This document shows positions 1 through 11,822 of a stretch of DNA of 32,565 nucleotides, in pieces. This DNA is from Zoopage sp. CT-All (taxonomy: Eukaryota; Zoopagomycota; Zoopagomycetes; Zoopagales; Zoopagaceae). Position 1 is the stretch's first letter. Each line of letters begins with the position of its first letter. A model generated the notes under the pieces. That model did not search any database and was not told the origin of the DNA. It saw nothing but the letters and a program-made list of their open reading frames with translations. The position numbers and the translations under genes were made by a program. The stretch covers positions 1 to 32,565 of the forward strand of contig QZWS01000058.1 in assembly GCA_004114245.1 (NCBI GenBank). Direction: 5' to 3'.

Positions 1-374
1 TCCTATAGAATAAGATATCTATTTATCAGAATTATATATTGGCAAGAGAGGGGGAAGCTGGATGTATTGGCGGGGGTGCACTGGTGTTGACCCAGATGGG
101 CCAACCCAGGCGGGGAGGACAGCCATGCCGCCCTCATTTGAACTACTTCTGTCCGACCGGGCTAGTCCTGGCGGACTTCCTAGACAGCGGCCGTTTCACT
201 ACTCTAATATCCTGCATATCAATAAAAATGACAATCCAGTAATTGAAAATAACACATAAATATCACACCAGATTGTCTCTCTAATTGTAGTACATTCTGC
301 TTACATCTAGCTGCTCTATCCTGGTTGCTTGCACCAACCAGCTAAAGCATTGCCTTGATCTTGGCCGCAGTCGT
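1..374. other. Intergenic, 3' flank of secreted-family copy 1
   Basis: I find no gene in this stretch. The last 100 bases or so (about 270-374) are the 3' flank of the minus-strand gene that follows, and they match the 3' flank of the second copy (about 13140-13210). The duplicated unit therefore extends beyond the coding region. The first 60 bases are AT-rich, followed by a GC-rich stretch of unknown nature. Confidence 0.5.
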
Positions 375-1793
375 TTACCGAGAAGGCTTGACCAATGCTT
401 CCAATTCGTTCTTCAAGAGAGCAAGATTCACCCACTTTGGCATGAGCTTCTTCCACTTGAGGAATTGCAATATTTGTAATGCCACACTCGCTCTGTCATT
501 GGCTGTAATGTGTTTAAGCATCAAGCACCACCATTGCCATGAAAACCACTCTGCTATCTGATATTCACTGATTGAGCCATCATTGGTGTTTGGTATGCCT
601 TGTGATGGAAGCCTTTGCTCAAGCGCAGAAATGATGGCAACGATAATACGATCTTTTGCGGCAATAGCCAAATTGCTATTGGGAAAATTCTCTAATAGTT
701 GATATGAAAAGTCGCTTAGACCAGAGCCAACGGGCAGGGTTTCATGCATCAATTTTCTGACGAGGTAGTTCTTATCGTCAACCGAAATGGGCGGGTGAAT
801 AACACCCACCAACCCATTGATAATATCGCCAAGGCCCACATTGCCACATTTGCGTATGTCCTCCAAGGGGTTGAACTCATGGCCGTGATACACCAAGCTA
901 TTAGCGGGGAAATATGGATACTCTTCCATCGTCTTTGTTAGGATATTAAAGATGTGCGATAAAACTGCCTCAAGCGTCGTAACACCACCAGTAACACGTT
1001 GGAGCTTGGTATCGACATGAAGCTTGATGGCATCTTTAACCATGCGACAGAAGAGAACAGGTCTAGCATGTTGGAGGGCGCTGAGGATGGCGGCGCGACT
1101 GTCGATTAAATCTTCATTACGTTTCATTCCCTGGAGAATCAAAATGAGCACATGGTATGCGTCAATAGACCATTCGTCGTCTGGCTGAATCTTGGCCAGC
1201 AGCAGCTCCTTTTGGTCAATTGCAACCCGGGAACACCAGTGCGGGTTTGCTTGACCACCCCGTTCAAAGCCCACAGCGGCAGCATGTGCAAGGTCTTTCA
1301 GCGATAAAATTACCCAGTCTGACCGAAGGAGACCTTGAGAAGCGAGCTGCCATAAATTATAAAGGCAACGCGCGTGCTTCTTGGGGGTGTAGGTGGGATT
1401 GAAGCAGGAAGGTATCTGTAGAGGCTCCATGTCGTACTTGGCTAGGTTTTCATAAAAGTCCCTGCGTATGGCGCAGAGGTTTTCAGCCATGCGATAAACG
1501 TCTTTATCAAGCAGGCAGGCTTCTAAACGTTTGGATGCCGCCATGGGAAAGGTCTTGCGTGCTTCAGCACATGCGCCCTTGCATGTTTGCCCCCAGTTAC
1601 CGAGTGCCTTAATTGATGTTATATAAGGGGTCAAAACAGATATAACAACGTGGGCATCTGGGCGATCATAGGGGTTTATGGTTGACCAGCCAGGGATGGG
1701 CTTGTTGGAAGCTGCTGCCAAGCCAGCGTTGGATACTGCGATGATGCTTGCCAGTGCCAGGATAGCAAGTATGCTGTGAGAGAGAATATTCAT
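375..1793 (-). CDS. Secreted protein of an unrecognised family, copy 1
   Basis: This is a single-exon gene of 472 residues. The start ATG is followed by a clear signal peptide, a hydrophobic run of about 25 residues ending near SNAGLAAA, so the product is expected to be exported. The mature part is mostly helical in appearance. It has regularly placed cysteines (QTCKGACAEARK, PSCFNPTY, IRKCGNVGLGDIINGLV) and a Trp-rich segment near the end. I recognise no known domain. Two relatives lie in the same window: a broken one at 13208-14773 and an intact one at 23974-25425. Copy 1 ends about 12 residues before the end of copy 3. A tail matching copy 3 (AKIKAML) is still readable just after its stop, so the stop looks recent. 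Similarity to copies 2 and 3 runs into both flanks. The function is unknown; a lineage-specific surface or interaction protein is possible. Confidence 0.8.
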   Translation of the reverse strand: MNILSHSILAILALASIIAVSNAGLAAASNKPIPGWSTINPYDRPDAHVVISVLTPYITSIKALGNWGQTCKGACAEARKTFPMAASKRLEACLLDKDVYRMAENLCAIRRDFYENLAKYDMEPLQIPSCFNPTYTPKKHARCLYNLWQLASQGLLRSDWVILSLKDLAHAAAVGFERGGQANPHWCSRVAIDQKELLLAKIQPDDEWSIDAYHVLILILQGMKRNEDLIDSRAAILSALQHARPVLFCRMVKDAIKLHVDTKLQRVTGGVTTLEAVLSHIFNILTKTMEEYPYFPANSLVYHGHEFNPLEDIRKCGNVGLGDIINGLVGVIHPPISVDDKNYLVRKLMHETLPVGSGLSDFSYQLLENFPNSNLAIAAKDRIIVAIISALEQRLPSQGIPNTNDGSISEYQIAEWFSWQWWCLMLKHITANDRASVALQILQFLKWKKLMPKWVNLALLKNELEALVKPSR

Positions 1794-2221
1794 TGTGATT
1801 GTCGTGCGTGATGCTGTCTAGGATGTGGAAGCGAGGAGCAAAGAAAACATGCATATGGTGCATGGGTCGACCAACTTGCTGGCTCAACGCAGTCCGTACT
1901 CCCTACTCGGCAATAGAAGCGCACTTCCTGTTGGAAATGAGCAGCTGCGCCTTTGAAAGACAGGGTATGGATGGCAGCATTGACTACATGGTCTTCTAAA
2001 TAGCCCTTTCATCACTTCTTCCTCCGCCCCCGTCCTCATTCTATAATCCCCCTATTATACCTCACTATAGCTGGTCTCAATACCGTCACTGAAGCTGAAT
2101 ATTTTCGCGTCCCGCTACACCTTTCAACAGAAGCAACCCACACACTCTCTTCCCGCAATCGTCGTGAAGTGGTGTTGTCTGAAAAGTGACTGCTCCGGGT
2201 CGCACCTCCCTCGGGAAAGAA
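1794..2221. promoter_or_regulatory. Divergent promoter region, secreted copy 1 / TEL1
   Basis: This 428-bp region separates two start codons pointing outwards. About 1794-1960 is homologous to the 5' flank of copy 3 (about 23810-23973), so the duplicated unit carried its promoter. A pyrimidine-rich stretch near 2008-2070, containing ataat and tatag-like AT runs, could serve TEL1. No gene is seen here. Confidence 0.5.
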
Positions 2222-5200
2222 ATGTCCGATATCGGCCGGCTGCTGGAGTCGTCGCGGATAAAGGACCGCCAGGAAGGGCTAAAGCAGCTCGAAGTGATCC
2301 TGGAAGATGGTAGCCCTGCTCCATTTGCGCCTTTCCCAGACTTACTCCATCGGCAGACGTCAGGCAAGACCACGACTGGGCCGAGATCACCGAGAGCCTG
2401 CTTGTGCTGATTTGCGAGGAGCGGCGCGGGGCCTCAACGACGTCGAGCACCAGGCTCCTCCTGGGTCTGGTGCTGCTGCGGCGCTGTGCCGACAAGCATG
2501 CTGCCGAATGCTGGAAGCCAAAGCTTGCCGCCGAGGCTGCGACCTGCTTAGTGGAGAGTATGCCCGGCGATGGCGACGAGTCTGCCGGGCAGTCGCGGCT
2601 GGTAGCGGAGATTATCCGCTGTTTGCGGGTGGTGGTTAGCGTCGCAGATGTTGCGCGCTCTGCTAGCCTGGTTGCCGCGGTGACTGGATGGATGGTGCTA
2701 TCAGCTCGCAGTACGATGCATTCCCTTCGCATCACAGTGCGGTTAACCCCAGCATAGACTTCACCGAGTATGCTCTGCTTGTGGGCGCAATGATTCGATC
2801 CCACGAGCCCGTGCGTTTTCACACTCAATACATCGACCTCTTCACTGCCGCGTTCGCGGACCAAGCAATCGGGACCTCGGCTCTCAATCAGCTGGTGCCG
2901 CCGTTGCTGCACTTCATTCTCGAGTGCTTAGGAAGTGCTGTGCAAGCGACGTCGAATGTGCTCACGGCCTTGGTTCCTCGGCTCTGGACATTGAAGGACG
3001 ACCGCTTCTGCCGCCGTGAGATCATTGTTCTCATGCGCGTCTACCTCACCCTCGTTGAGAGAAGGATCGCCGAGCCGGTGGAGAATATCAGTCTGATGAA
3101 GGAGTATGCTGTGGATTTCTTGACAAAGCTCGGCAGCACATCGGCGTCGTTTAAGCCTCTGCCGGTCAATGTTCTGCGTGGCGCGTCATCAAGTTCCTGC
3201 AACCCGTCGTCGTGGTCCTTCACGAGAACGCTTCGGTATACGCCCTCTGCTTGCAATGAAAGCGTCTTGGCAACAGTATCTCTCTACGATTTTATTCGAC
3301 TTGCCCTTGTTGTGAAGCCATCCAGCATTGACTCGAGAGCAAAGCGCCCGCGCAATGATGACTCAGTTGACATGCTCAAAGAGACACTGCTGCTCACGGC
3401 ATCTGACTCGAGACAGATCAAGCTTCGCGTGCTGCAGACTGTAGTTGTACTTTGCGAAAGCGCGTTTCCCTTTTCATCAAACGCGTATTCACTGCAGCTG
3501 ATCGAGGCCATTCTGCGCAACTGTGGGGATTCAGAAGCTGCCATTCAGCACTGGGCACTTTTTGCGCTTGGTGCGATTGTAAGAGCAATGCCAGCGGACA
3601 GTCTTGATGAGCGAATCGCCGGATATTGCTTTACTGCAGCGACCCTCCGCGTTGGCATCCCGGTTCTGGCAGAGGCTGCTATGTATTGTATCTGGTCTCT
3701 TCATTTTGTCGGCGTTTCGCGAAAATGGGATGAGCAATTAGTGAGTATTGTCAAGAACGGCCCCGCCGCTCTGGCTGGAACCCAGTCTGGCCTCCTTTTT
3801 CTCGCTTCCTTGGCCGCACAAGAACACTGCGAGGTTCAGCAACTATCCAAGATGCTTCTCGATTCGATGGCAGAGTTTTTTGCAGGCTCTGGCGGCATCG
3901 ACGCCCTCCACCCTGCTTCCCTTGCCGTCACGCTTTGCGCCATGGACAAGGTATCAAGCTCTTCCTTTGATTGTCTTTGTCAGGATCTATCGTTTCGCTT
4001 TACCGAGGAAGGCCTAATCGAAGGTCGTCTGTCGGCCCTCTGGCAGCTGGTCACTCTTGGCGGCCATCCGACCCAGTGCCACGCTCCTGCGCCAGCCGTA
4101 ATCTGCCATTCAGCAGTCCCGGTAGCCATTGAATTCCTGGGAGCTCTTTTGGCCATGCAGCCATCTGGAGCTTTTCTCGTATTTACCGGGGGATTGGTGT
4201 TGGCTTTCCTTCGCATTTGTCCTTCCTCGATCGACGTCTGCAATGCAAACTTGACAAGCAGTACCTTTGAGCGTATTTTGGAGGAATTGAAAGTATCAAA
4301 TCGTTCGAAAGCTCGGGCACCAGACACTCTCTTGCGCAGCCTGTTGGCATCGTCGCTTTGCATTTGCCATCCCTGGGATATTATCGTTGACGACGCCCCT
4401 TTTCCTCAGTCCGCTTCTACGTCAATGCCAACAGCACTTGCCGAGATTTACGAACTACTGTGGCAGTGGACTATTCGTCAGCTTTCGCCAAATGCCCGGT
4501 CCACGATAGACGATGACTTTGGTATTGACCTTACCAAGTCGCAGTCGCGAGGCTTTCAAATGCTTGCGGCCGATTTAGACATTCGCGATAAGCACCTGCT
4601 CAAGGTGACTCATCAAATCTCGTCATGGCAGTTCGTATATAGGACTCTCCCCAGCACGGCTGATATTATCCATGTCATTAACGAGGGCGGCAGTAAGCCT
4701 CTGCTTGGGCTTGCTATAGCCGCTTATATCCACCATATTGCGGATCGTCAGAGCACACTAGATTGCGAGGATGCCTTGGTGGCCCTTGAAGGTCTAGCCT
4801 CGCAACGTGGGTCGTCAAACTGGACTCGACGCACGGTAGTTGCGTCTTGCATGACCTTTAATGGCGTCGTTCCTTCTGATCGCCTACTGCCGTTTAAGCT
4901 CTGGCTACGGAAAGGATGGGCCAAGGCGTTGCTCAGTTGGTCCATTCGTCTTTCCTTCAGTGCTCATCTCGGTATCTGGCTTCATGAGGATGATTACGAA
5001 GACCTGGCCTTGGACTGCTTTACCGATATCTCCTTCATGATTCGATCAAAGGCAAACTACTTTCCAGCCGGTCTCGACAAGCATGCAGCTACGAGCCTTT
5101 TCTCAAGGTTGACATTATTCACCGAGGAGAACCGAGCGGTGCCGGAAATCGTGGCTGCATTCGCCAATTGCTGTCAAAAACTAGCGGAATACGACGATTC

Positions 5201-8200
5201 ACTGCTCTACTTGGCGCTTGCCAGCCTTATGCGTGTCTGGACTAGCGCGAAACAGTGCGTAGAGAGCATCTGGAAATCAATGGGCGGAATCAACAGGCTC
5301 GAGCATCAGATTCAGATAGACCTCGCTCGATGCGTTGCCCGAGAAATGCCATTCACGGACTGGCCGCACTCACTCTTTGACTGCGAAACGCCTGCCCAGT
5401 TTTTCAATAAATTCCTGGATGACCTCGCCGCTGAACTTTTGATTTCTCGTAAAAAGGATGTGCTCCACTCGATCCTTCAATCATTGGGCATTGAGGCAGA
5501 GCGCATCATTCGCTCCTCTGTGGTATTCGCATCCGCTCTTGGGGATTCGAATTCTGCGAGTATTGAGAAAAATATCAGCCTTTTCCAAAAGAAGTTACGA
5601 GAATTTGACGATTACCTTCACAATCATATCTTAAGTATTATTGCACGGCAACTGTCGTTTTATCGTGATCTTGCCGAGCTAACGCAAGTATTGCAAACCC
5701 CACATTTGAATGTCGTCAGCGCGTCCAGCGGCTTTAATCCGCTTCGCACTCTTCGATCAGCGCAAGACATTTACACCTGCATCAGACTGATTCTGGATCT
5801 TGGTGGCTATATCAGCCTCCCTTCGTTTGTGCAAGACGGGGCCAATGCCCCACTGCTCTTCCGATACCTTGCCTTTCTCATTCGCTCCGCGTACTCTCCT
5901 GCTGACAAGATCCGGCTACTTTATCTCTACAGCATTTTAATCGACTGCCATGAAGCCACTCTCTCCGCGCTTTCGTCGGAAATCATATGCTACGACCTTA
6001 TTGTCTTGTCGCAAGACCAGGATATTTCACACCACTGCGCAAGTATTTTGCAAAGGAACAGTGTAAGAATTACGCGACAGCTTTCTATAGAATTTTTTCT
6101 GCATCGCGTGGCAACGATACCAGATTATTCGGTATTGCAGTCAATCCGAGATGATCTACGGACGCTCGCGATAGATGCATCAAGCAGCGTTCACGCCAAG
6201 CTGTTTCGGTTTATGATAGGCGATCGAAATTTGGATCACGGGCTTGTGGAAACAATCAGTGACTTGTGTAGCCTCTTCAAAGAGTATTCAATATTTCCTG
6301 CTGGCTTTATATGCGACGTCATCACGCCTTTGCTGCCCCTTGTGGATCAAACAGATGACGATCAATGCCACGAACTTCTCCAAATTCTTCTCCAGAAGCG
6401 CCTATTTCGCCTCAGCGATGAGGATGACAAGGCAGTGATTTCATTGCTTTTCACCCGATTGTCTCTCGTGGTTCCTGAGAGCGTCGCGTTCCCTGGAACG
6501 ACTAGGCTTGTCCACGACGTTTCCTTCGTTGCTCACCTGTCCCACACTCTCTTGTCAAATGTGTTTAGTCCTGATTTTAACCTTGGCTACGAAACGCTGC
6601 GTTCGCTCTCTTTGGTGCTCAAGTCGAGTGCCAGCAGTTGCGACTTGGTCGATGCTCATCCAGAACTATCGGTGCTCTGCATCTCTCGATATACGGTGGA
6701 AATCACGAGAAGCATACTGCCATTTGCTGAAGAATGGAGACATACGTCGGTTGGGCGGCGGCTTTGGCTCACCAGGCTTACTGCTGAATATCTGATACGA
6801 ATCGCTGATATCTCGTATCGCTCACTCCACTGTGTCGCACGGCTAAGTCCGATAGCTTCGTTGGGGCTTCTTCCATTTGCAATAATGAAGTATGTGGAAG
6901 AGCTTGGTGATTCGTCAAGCCAAGCAACTCATTTACGCGAAGTGGGTGGTGCTTTGGATCGCATCCTTGGCAATCAGGATATACCGGATATTCAGCGAGA
7001 TGTCCTGTCGTTGTTGGTCGGTCTCCGCCATGCTCAGGAAAACGCATCATCCAAGTTTGAGCTGCATCGTTGGATACCCATTGATTTTATTCAAGCAGCC
7101 CAAGCGGCCTTGCGCCTCGGAAATGGCGCCATGGCAGTAAACTTGCTTGAGGTTTATCGCGAATCCGTATCCGTAGCCACCGATGAAGAGTACTTTGGCT
7201 TGCTATCTACGGGTTTTGAAGACCTTGGAGACAAGGATGCTCGCAGCGGAACTCCACTTTTGCTTTCAGGGAACTTTGATGCAATTCTCGTAGAATTGGC
7301 CATTGAGGATCGATGGATGAAGAAATTGCAGCTTTTGGAGGGCAGTTTGAGCGACCCGTCGAACCAGGAGTTGAGCACGACAGCGCTGAACGCCGGCTTC
7401 TCCTCGATCTTTAAGAGATTGGGCGGTGGCGTTTCAGATGATTTAAAAATGGGGACGGCAGCGACCTGGAGACTTGCGGCTTGGAATTCACCGAGAGATT
7501 CGAGCAGCCCACAGAGAGCATCTCCATCGTCCGATATCGCTTTCCTCCTTGTCGAAGACTGCCCAAACGAGTTTCGCAAAAAGGCCGTCAGCCTTTTGAC
7601 TACAGCAACCGATTTGATGCTGTCCGCGTCGAACTTGCAAGCTTTCGACGAGTATTATCACAAGGCCGTATTCTTGTCATCTCTCACCTTGACAGCTATC
7701 GATGTCGAGCGGCTTCCCTTTCATCTTGCGGAATCGATACTCTTCGCCAATACTGTTCGGAAAGAGCACGAGCTGCGAGCCTTGAGTAATACGGAGCCGA
7801 GTGCGTTGTCTGTATGCGACGACCTTCATTCATACAGTCGTTTTTGCGTTGGTCGCGGGCAGATCATGTATGCAACCGCCGCACTTCAGCACTTCCAACT
7901 GATTGGACAGGAGTTTGCCATTCTTGATCATGGAAATGTTGCTTTCGCTGAAGTCATGTGGGCATTGAGGGAAGGACGTACAGCAGTTCGTCTCTTGACG
8001 GAGTGCTCCGGGCGTTTTCTAGACGCTGCTTTATTTCCTCGCGTCCTTTTAAACCTCGGCAATTGGAGTGCTACGCTGCGCTTAGCACAGCCAGACACAA
8101 TCATTAGCGAGTTTTTGTCCTTGTCCGTCGAGCTGGCCACACGCTCTGGCGATCGCCGCCTCGGCGTCTTTCATCACACCCTAGCTGAATACTGCGATAA

Positions 8201-10221
8201 GCAGTTCCACATCGCTAGCAGTCCGGCCGATACGGATATGATCGAGCGTGTCAGGCGCACCAAACTTGACGAATTGAAGGCTTGCGAAGATCTCTTGGCC
8301 AACGCCAGACCCGGTGCGCAAAAAAACAGCCTTGAGAATCAACGGCGGAAAATTAAGCTACAAATTGAGCACGACAACGAACGCGATGCAGCTCGATTAC
8401 AACGATTACAGTCATATCTTGCTCTCGCGGTTCAGCACTACCTCGCAAGTATTCGTTCGTCTGACGAGTACAACGCCGATGCGTTCCGGCTGACATCACT
8501 ATGGCTGGCAAACTGGGAGGTCGAAGAGCTCAGTGATCTGATAATTGCCGGAAAAGTTCCATCCTACAAGTTCCTCTATCTGATGCACCAGCTGGCAGCA
8601 CGGCTTCAGTCGGATGCATCTCGTTTTCAACAGGCACTCACCTGGCTATTGTCTCACGCCTTGCAGGAGCACCCATTCCATTCGCTCTATCAGATTATCG
8701 CCATTCGAAACTCGTCAGTGGTGAATCAGAAAACCGCGTCACAGTCCGAGATGAGTCGACTCAAGGCCTCGGATTCCTTGATAAGGCGGACGGCGAAAAT
8801 TCATCCGGCGATTACGCGAGCTATCGAGAAGCTTTGCGATGCCTACCGTCATCTGTCGGAGCTGCCGTGTCCTCCACGCGAGCAAATCAGCTCGGCGAAG
8901 TACATTCCGCTCGAGTCGGGTGTGCGAATACGCGACATAAAAGACATTGGTGTTCCTGTCCTCACCATCTCGCTTCCTATTCGACCCGATGGCGATTACT
9001 CGAGTGTGCCCCAGATTCACGTGTTCGAGCCTCGCTATCGGCTTGCCGGAGGTGTCAATCTGCCAAAAATCATCAATTGCATTGGTTCAAATGGCAGGAA
9101 ATATAAGCAGCTGGTACAGCAATGTAAGCTCTATTGGAAGTCACTAACACTGATGCTAGGTAAAGAGTAATGACGACCTTCGACAAGATGCTGTTATGCA
9201 GAACGTGTTTGGCATCGTGAACATGTTATTCCAAAAGAACTATGCCACACGCTCTCGTCGGCTTGTCATGCGGTCGTACAAGGTCATTCCGCTGTCAGCT
9301 CGTCACGGAGTCCTTGAGTGGGTGGAGAATACACGGCCGCTAGGTGATTTCCTCGCGGACCTGCATAAACGGCAAGCCCTACTTAGTAGACGAAGATGAC
9401 TGCTGACTGCAATCGATTGCATAGCCACAATCCAGAGGATCTGTCGCCGATGGAGTGTCGCAAAATGATGGCTGAAGAGCACCAGCAGCGTCGCAGTACG
9501 GCGTCATCCAAATTGGCCGTTTACCGTACCATCGTGGACAGATTCCATCCCGTCTTTCGCTTTTTCTTCTTCGAGCAGTATCCAGACCCGGTACAGTGGT
9601 ACGAGATGCGTCGGAATTACACACGCAGCGTCGCAGTATCGTCCATCGTCGGACACGTTCTTGGCCTGGGCGACCGGCATCCGCAAAACATACTTATGGA
9701 CCTGTCGACAGCCCAGGTCATACACATTGATCTTGGAATCGCCTTTGACCTTGGGAAGCTGTTGCCAACTCCAGAACGCGTTCCATTCCGCTTGACGCGC
9801 GATATGACGGATGGCATGGGCGTAACAGGCATCGGGGGCACGTTCCGACGCACCAGTGAGACGACGCTCCAGACGCTGTCGGATCATCGAGAGTACGTCA
9901 TGTCGGTATTAGACGTTTTGCGACACGACCCGCTGTATCAATGGCAATTGTCGCCATTGAAGCTGAGAAAGCTGAATGGAGCGGATGCGCTAGAGTCGCC
10001 AGGAGCCACATCTGGACTCAGCACCAATGTGGAGGCCGAACGGGCGCTCAACAGCGTGTCGCAGCGCTTGGATGCAGCACTGAGCGCCGAGTGTCGTGTG
10101 AATGAATTGACTCAGGCAGCACAGGACGAGAGGAACCTTTCACAAATGTTTCATGGTAAGGATTTCTTGGTCAGGCATGGAATATTGACTTGGCACTGCA
10201 GGTTGGCAACCATGGTGCTAG
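2222..10221 (+). CDS. TEL1: Tel1/ATM checkpoint kinase (PIKK), six exons
   Basis: This is a PI3K-like protein kinase that signals DNA double-strand breaks and telomere state in the nucleus. My model joins 2222-2309, 2357-2710, 2758-9113, 9160-9371, 9425-10155 and 10202-10221, giving about 2586 residues, normal for ATM/Tel1. The N-terminus carries a TAN-type motif (LLESSRIKDRQEGLKQLEVIL region). A long helical-repeat region follows, then a FAT domain (about 1500-2135) and the kinase (about 2215-2540). Kinase motifs seen are QLVKSNDDLRQDAVM, the catalytic loop GLGDRHPQNIL and metal-binding HIDLG. The stretch PTPERVPFRLTRDMTDGMG is ATM-type rather than ATR-type. The FATC ends in HGWQPWC, formed only when the last 46-nt intron is removed. 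The introns are 47, 47, 46, 53 and 46 nt. The fourth (9372-9424) has a GC donor and gives LHKR-HNPEDLSPMECRKMM. Frame alone rules out a GT donor there. Confidence 0.93.
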
Positions 10222-10383
10222 GCCTGAGGTGAGTCGGTGCGGAGTATGTTGTGAAAGAACTGTATACATGTAGCTTTTGCGATCCTTACTGAAATGAGGT
10301 GGCATGCGTTAATGTCACTTGATGCACTGGATCGAATATGAATAGCGATTGCCACGAGCCACTTTTGATCTCTCACACGAATC

Positions 10384-11337
10384 ATGTTCCGTACGCTTCG
10401 CCAATGCTACATTCCTGTCCGCGCGAGAAATGCACTCCTAGGACAGCACTGGAAAAGGATGTACAGTTCTGCCACTGTAAGGATTATTAAGCCTGGCACC
10501 GATCCCAGCGGAGCGGGTAGCATACTCGAATTTAAGCGCTCCATTCACAAGTTCAACCACGTTGAGGAAGACGGACTAAGAATACGGATCATCGACAAAG
10601 ATTCTTTCTCAGATGCGATGGGCATTGAAGAAGCGACAGACCCGCCTCCATCCTCAGTCACCGATCTCTACCTGGACAAGATCAATCGTAGCCAGATCTC
10701 CGTCTTCAACCCAGACAACTACCCGGATATGAGTAAACAAGTGTGCTCATTTCTCGTTAAGCTGGGTATTGTAGCTTTAATCAGCACACAGTCCCTAAGT
10801 GCCCCTCGAGAAGTGGCATTCATTGACAACATGGCAACGGATCTCATGAAATCCCTTGAATACGATGACGGCAGAGAGCTTAATATGCTGCCATGCAGTA
10901 TTAGACTCACCGTAGGGAGTAAAGAGTTTATGGCAAAGACAGGCAAAGAAGGGTGGAGAGGAAACGACATCATATGGATAATGCAAGGGAACAAGCATAC
11001 GTCAAACTTAAAGTACAAGGACGGCGACATCCATCTTGCATCTAGCATGATTGCAGCATACCAAACTAATGCCGAGCCATCAGGAGGAGTGTATCCCGAG
11101 AGAATGATAGGGATTAAAATCACTGGCGACAATTTCTATTTCTACTCGATGAGGATGACAGCATCCTACTTAGACGACCTATATTCAGGCGCACCCAACG
11201 AAGACGTTGAAGTATTCAAATACCCCGGCGAGCAAGGCCTGTGCATATCTGTGCCTGAAGATAGGAAGCGGATCCTCAACCATCTGTGGAGCATGAGATG
11301 CTATGCCGTAGGACTGACAAAGTTTAGTAGTTACTAG
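10384..11337 (+). CDS. Unrecognised protein, possible PD-(D/E)XK-like core
   Basis: This single-exon gene encodes 317 residues and starts 162 bp after TEL1. The first 30 residues are basic and lack acidic residues (MFRTLRQ...HWKRMYSSA), as in a mitochondrial targeting peptide. I do not recognise the family with certainty. The segment NDIIWIMQGNKH, followed by a helix like HLASSMIAAYQTN and then KITGDNFYFYSM, recalls the order of elements in fungal nuclease-fold proteins. Those read D, a hydrophobic strand, (E)-x-K, a Gln/Ala-rich helix, then a strand. Here the residue two before the lysine is Gly rather than acidic, so catalysis is doubtful. The protein is Met- and Ser-rich. It has no intron and no close relation to its neighbours. 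The gene call is fairly sure; the fold is a guess. Confidence 0.6.
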   Translation: MFRTLRQCYIPVRARNALLGQHWKRMYSSATVRIIKPGTDPSGAGSILEFKRSIHKFNHVEEDGLRIRIIDKDSFSDAMGIEEATDPPPSSVTDLYLDKINRSQISVFNPDNYPDMSKQVCSFLVKLGIVALISTQSLSAPREVAFIDNMATDLMKSLEYDDGRELNMLPCSIRLTVGSKEFMAKTGKEGWRGNDIIWIMQGNKHTSNLKYKDGDIHLASSMIAAYQTNAEPSGGVYPERMIGIKITGDNFYFYSMRMTASYLDDLYSGAPNEDVEVFKYPGEQGLCISVPEDRKRILNHLWSMRCYAVGLTKFSSY

Positions 11338-11822
11338 GAGGACTGAATTTCTCTTGCATGTATCATTTGATCTCGTTTCTAAGACCAATACTAACACACA
11401 GCAATGAACATCTTGGTCACATTTTCTGCTTACGTCCTCCATTCCAAAGCAAGTCCACTGAAATTGCCACAAACATTTATCCGGTTTTGAGCATCCTGCT
11501 ATTGCAATGCAATAGGACCACCAGGATCTCAACCAATTGAGCCAAATCAGGAACCCGCGTGACCTACTAATTGACTTGATTAGCAAAACCTTTTGAAGCC
11601 AAAGGACTTTGACAGTCAGAAGCAAATAAATCAATAGCAGAATAGTAATTAGATGGACTTGAAATAGCCGACAACTGCTTATAAGACTGCTACCTGCCGA
11701 GGCTTCAAGAATAAAGACATTGCAATCAATCAGAGCCTGGCGATTCCTGCGACAATCGGCGTTGGCGGCGGATTTTTTCCCTCGTGCTTGGCTGTCCCAA
11801 ACCGCCACCAGGCACGTCCATC
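11338..11822. other. Intergenic region upstream of the HDEL protein
   Basis: This 485-bp stretch is fairly AT-rich. It includes an A/T-rich, CpG-poor segment at about 11480-11700. No open frame with a plausible product is seen on either strand. It should contain the 3' end of the preceding gene and the promoter of the next. Confidence 0.5.

Noticed and set aside
2680-2711. A 32-nt intron in TEL1 (GTGACT...GCAG)
   Set aside because: It would also restore the frame, but 32 nt is too short. The alternative 2711-2757 is 47 nt, like its neighbours, has a GTACG donor and a ttaac branch-like site, and keeps the frame.
9114-9425. TEL1 as a pseudogene because the kinase domain is split over three frames
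   Set aside because: Short introns at 9114-9159 and 9372-9424 restore all kinase motifs exactly where orthologues are continuous.
11500-11580. tRNA or tRNA-derived SINE on the minus strand (box A-like TGGCTCAATTGG)
   Set aside because: No box B, no T-arm and no acceptor stem pairing could be found at the proper distance.
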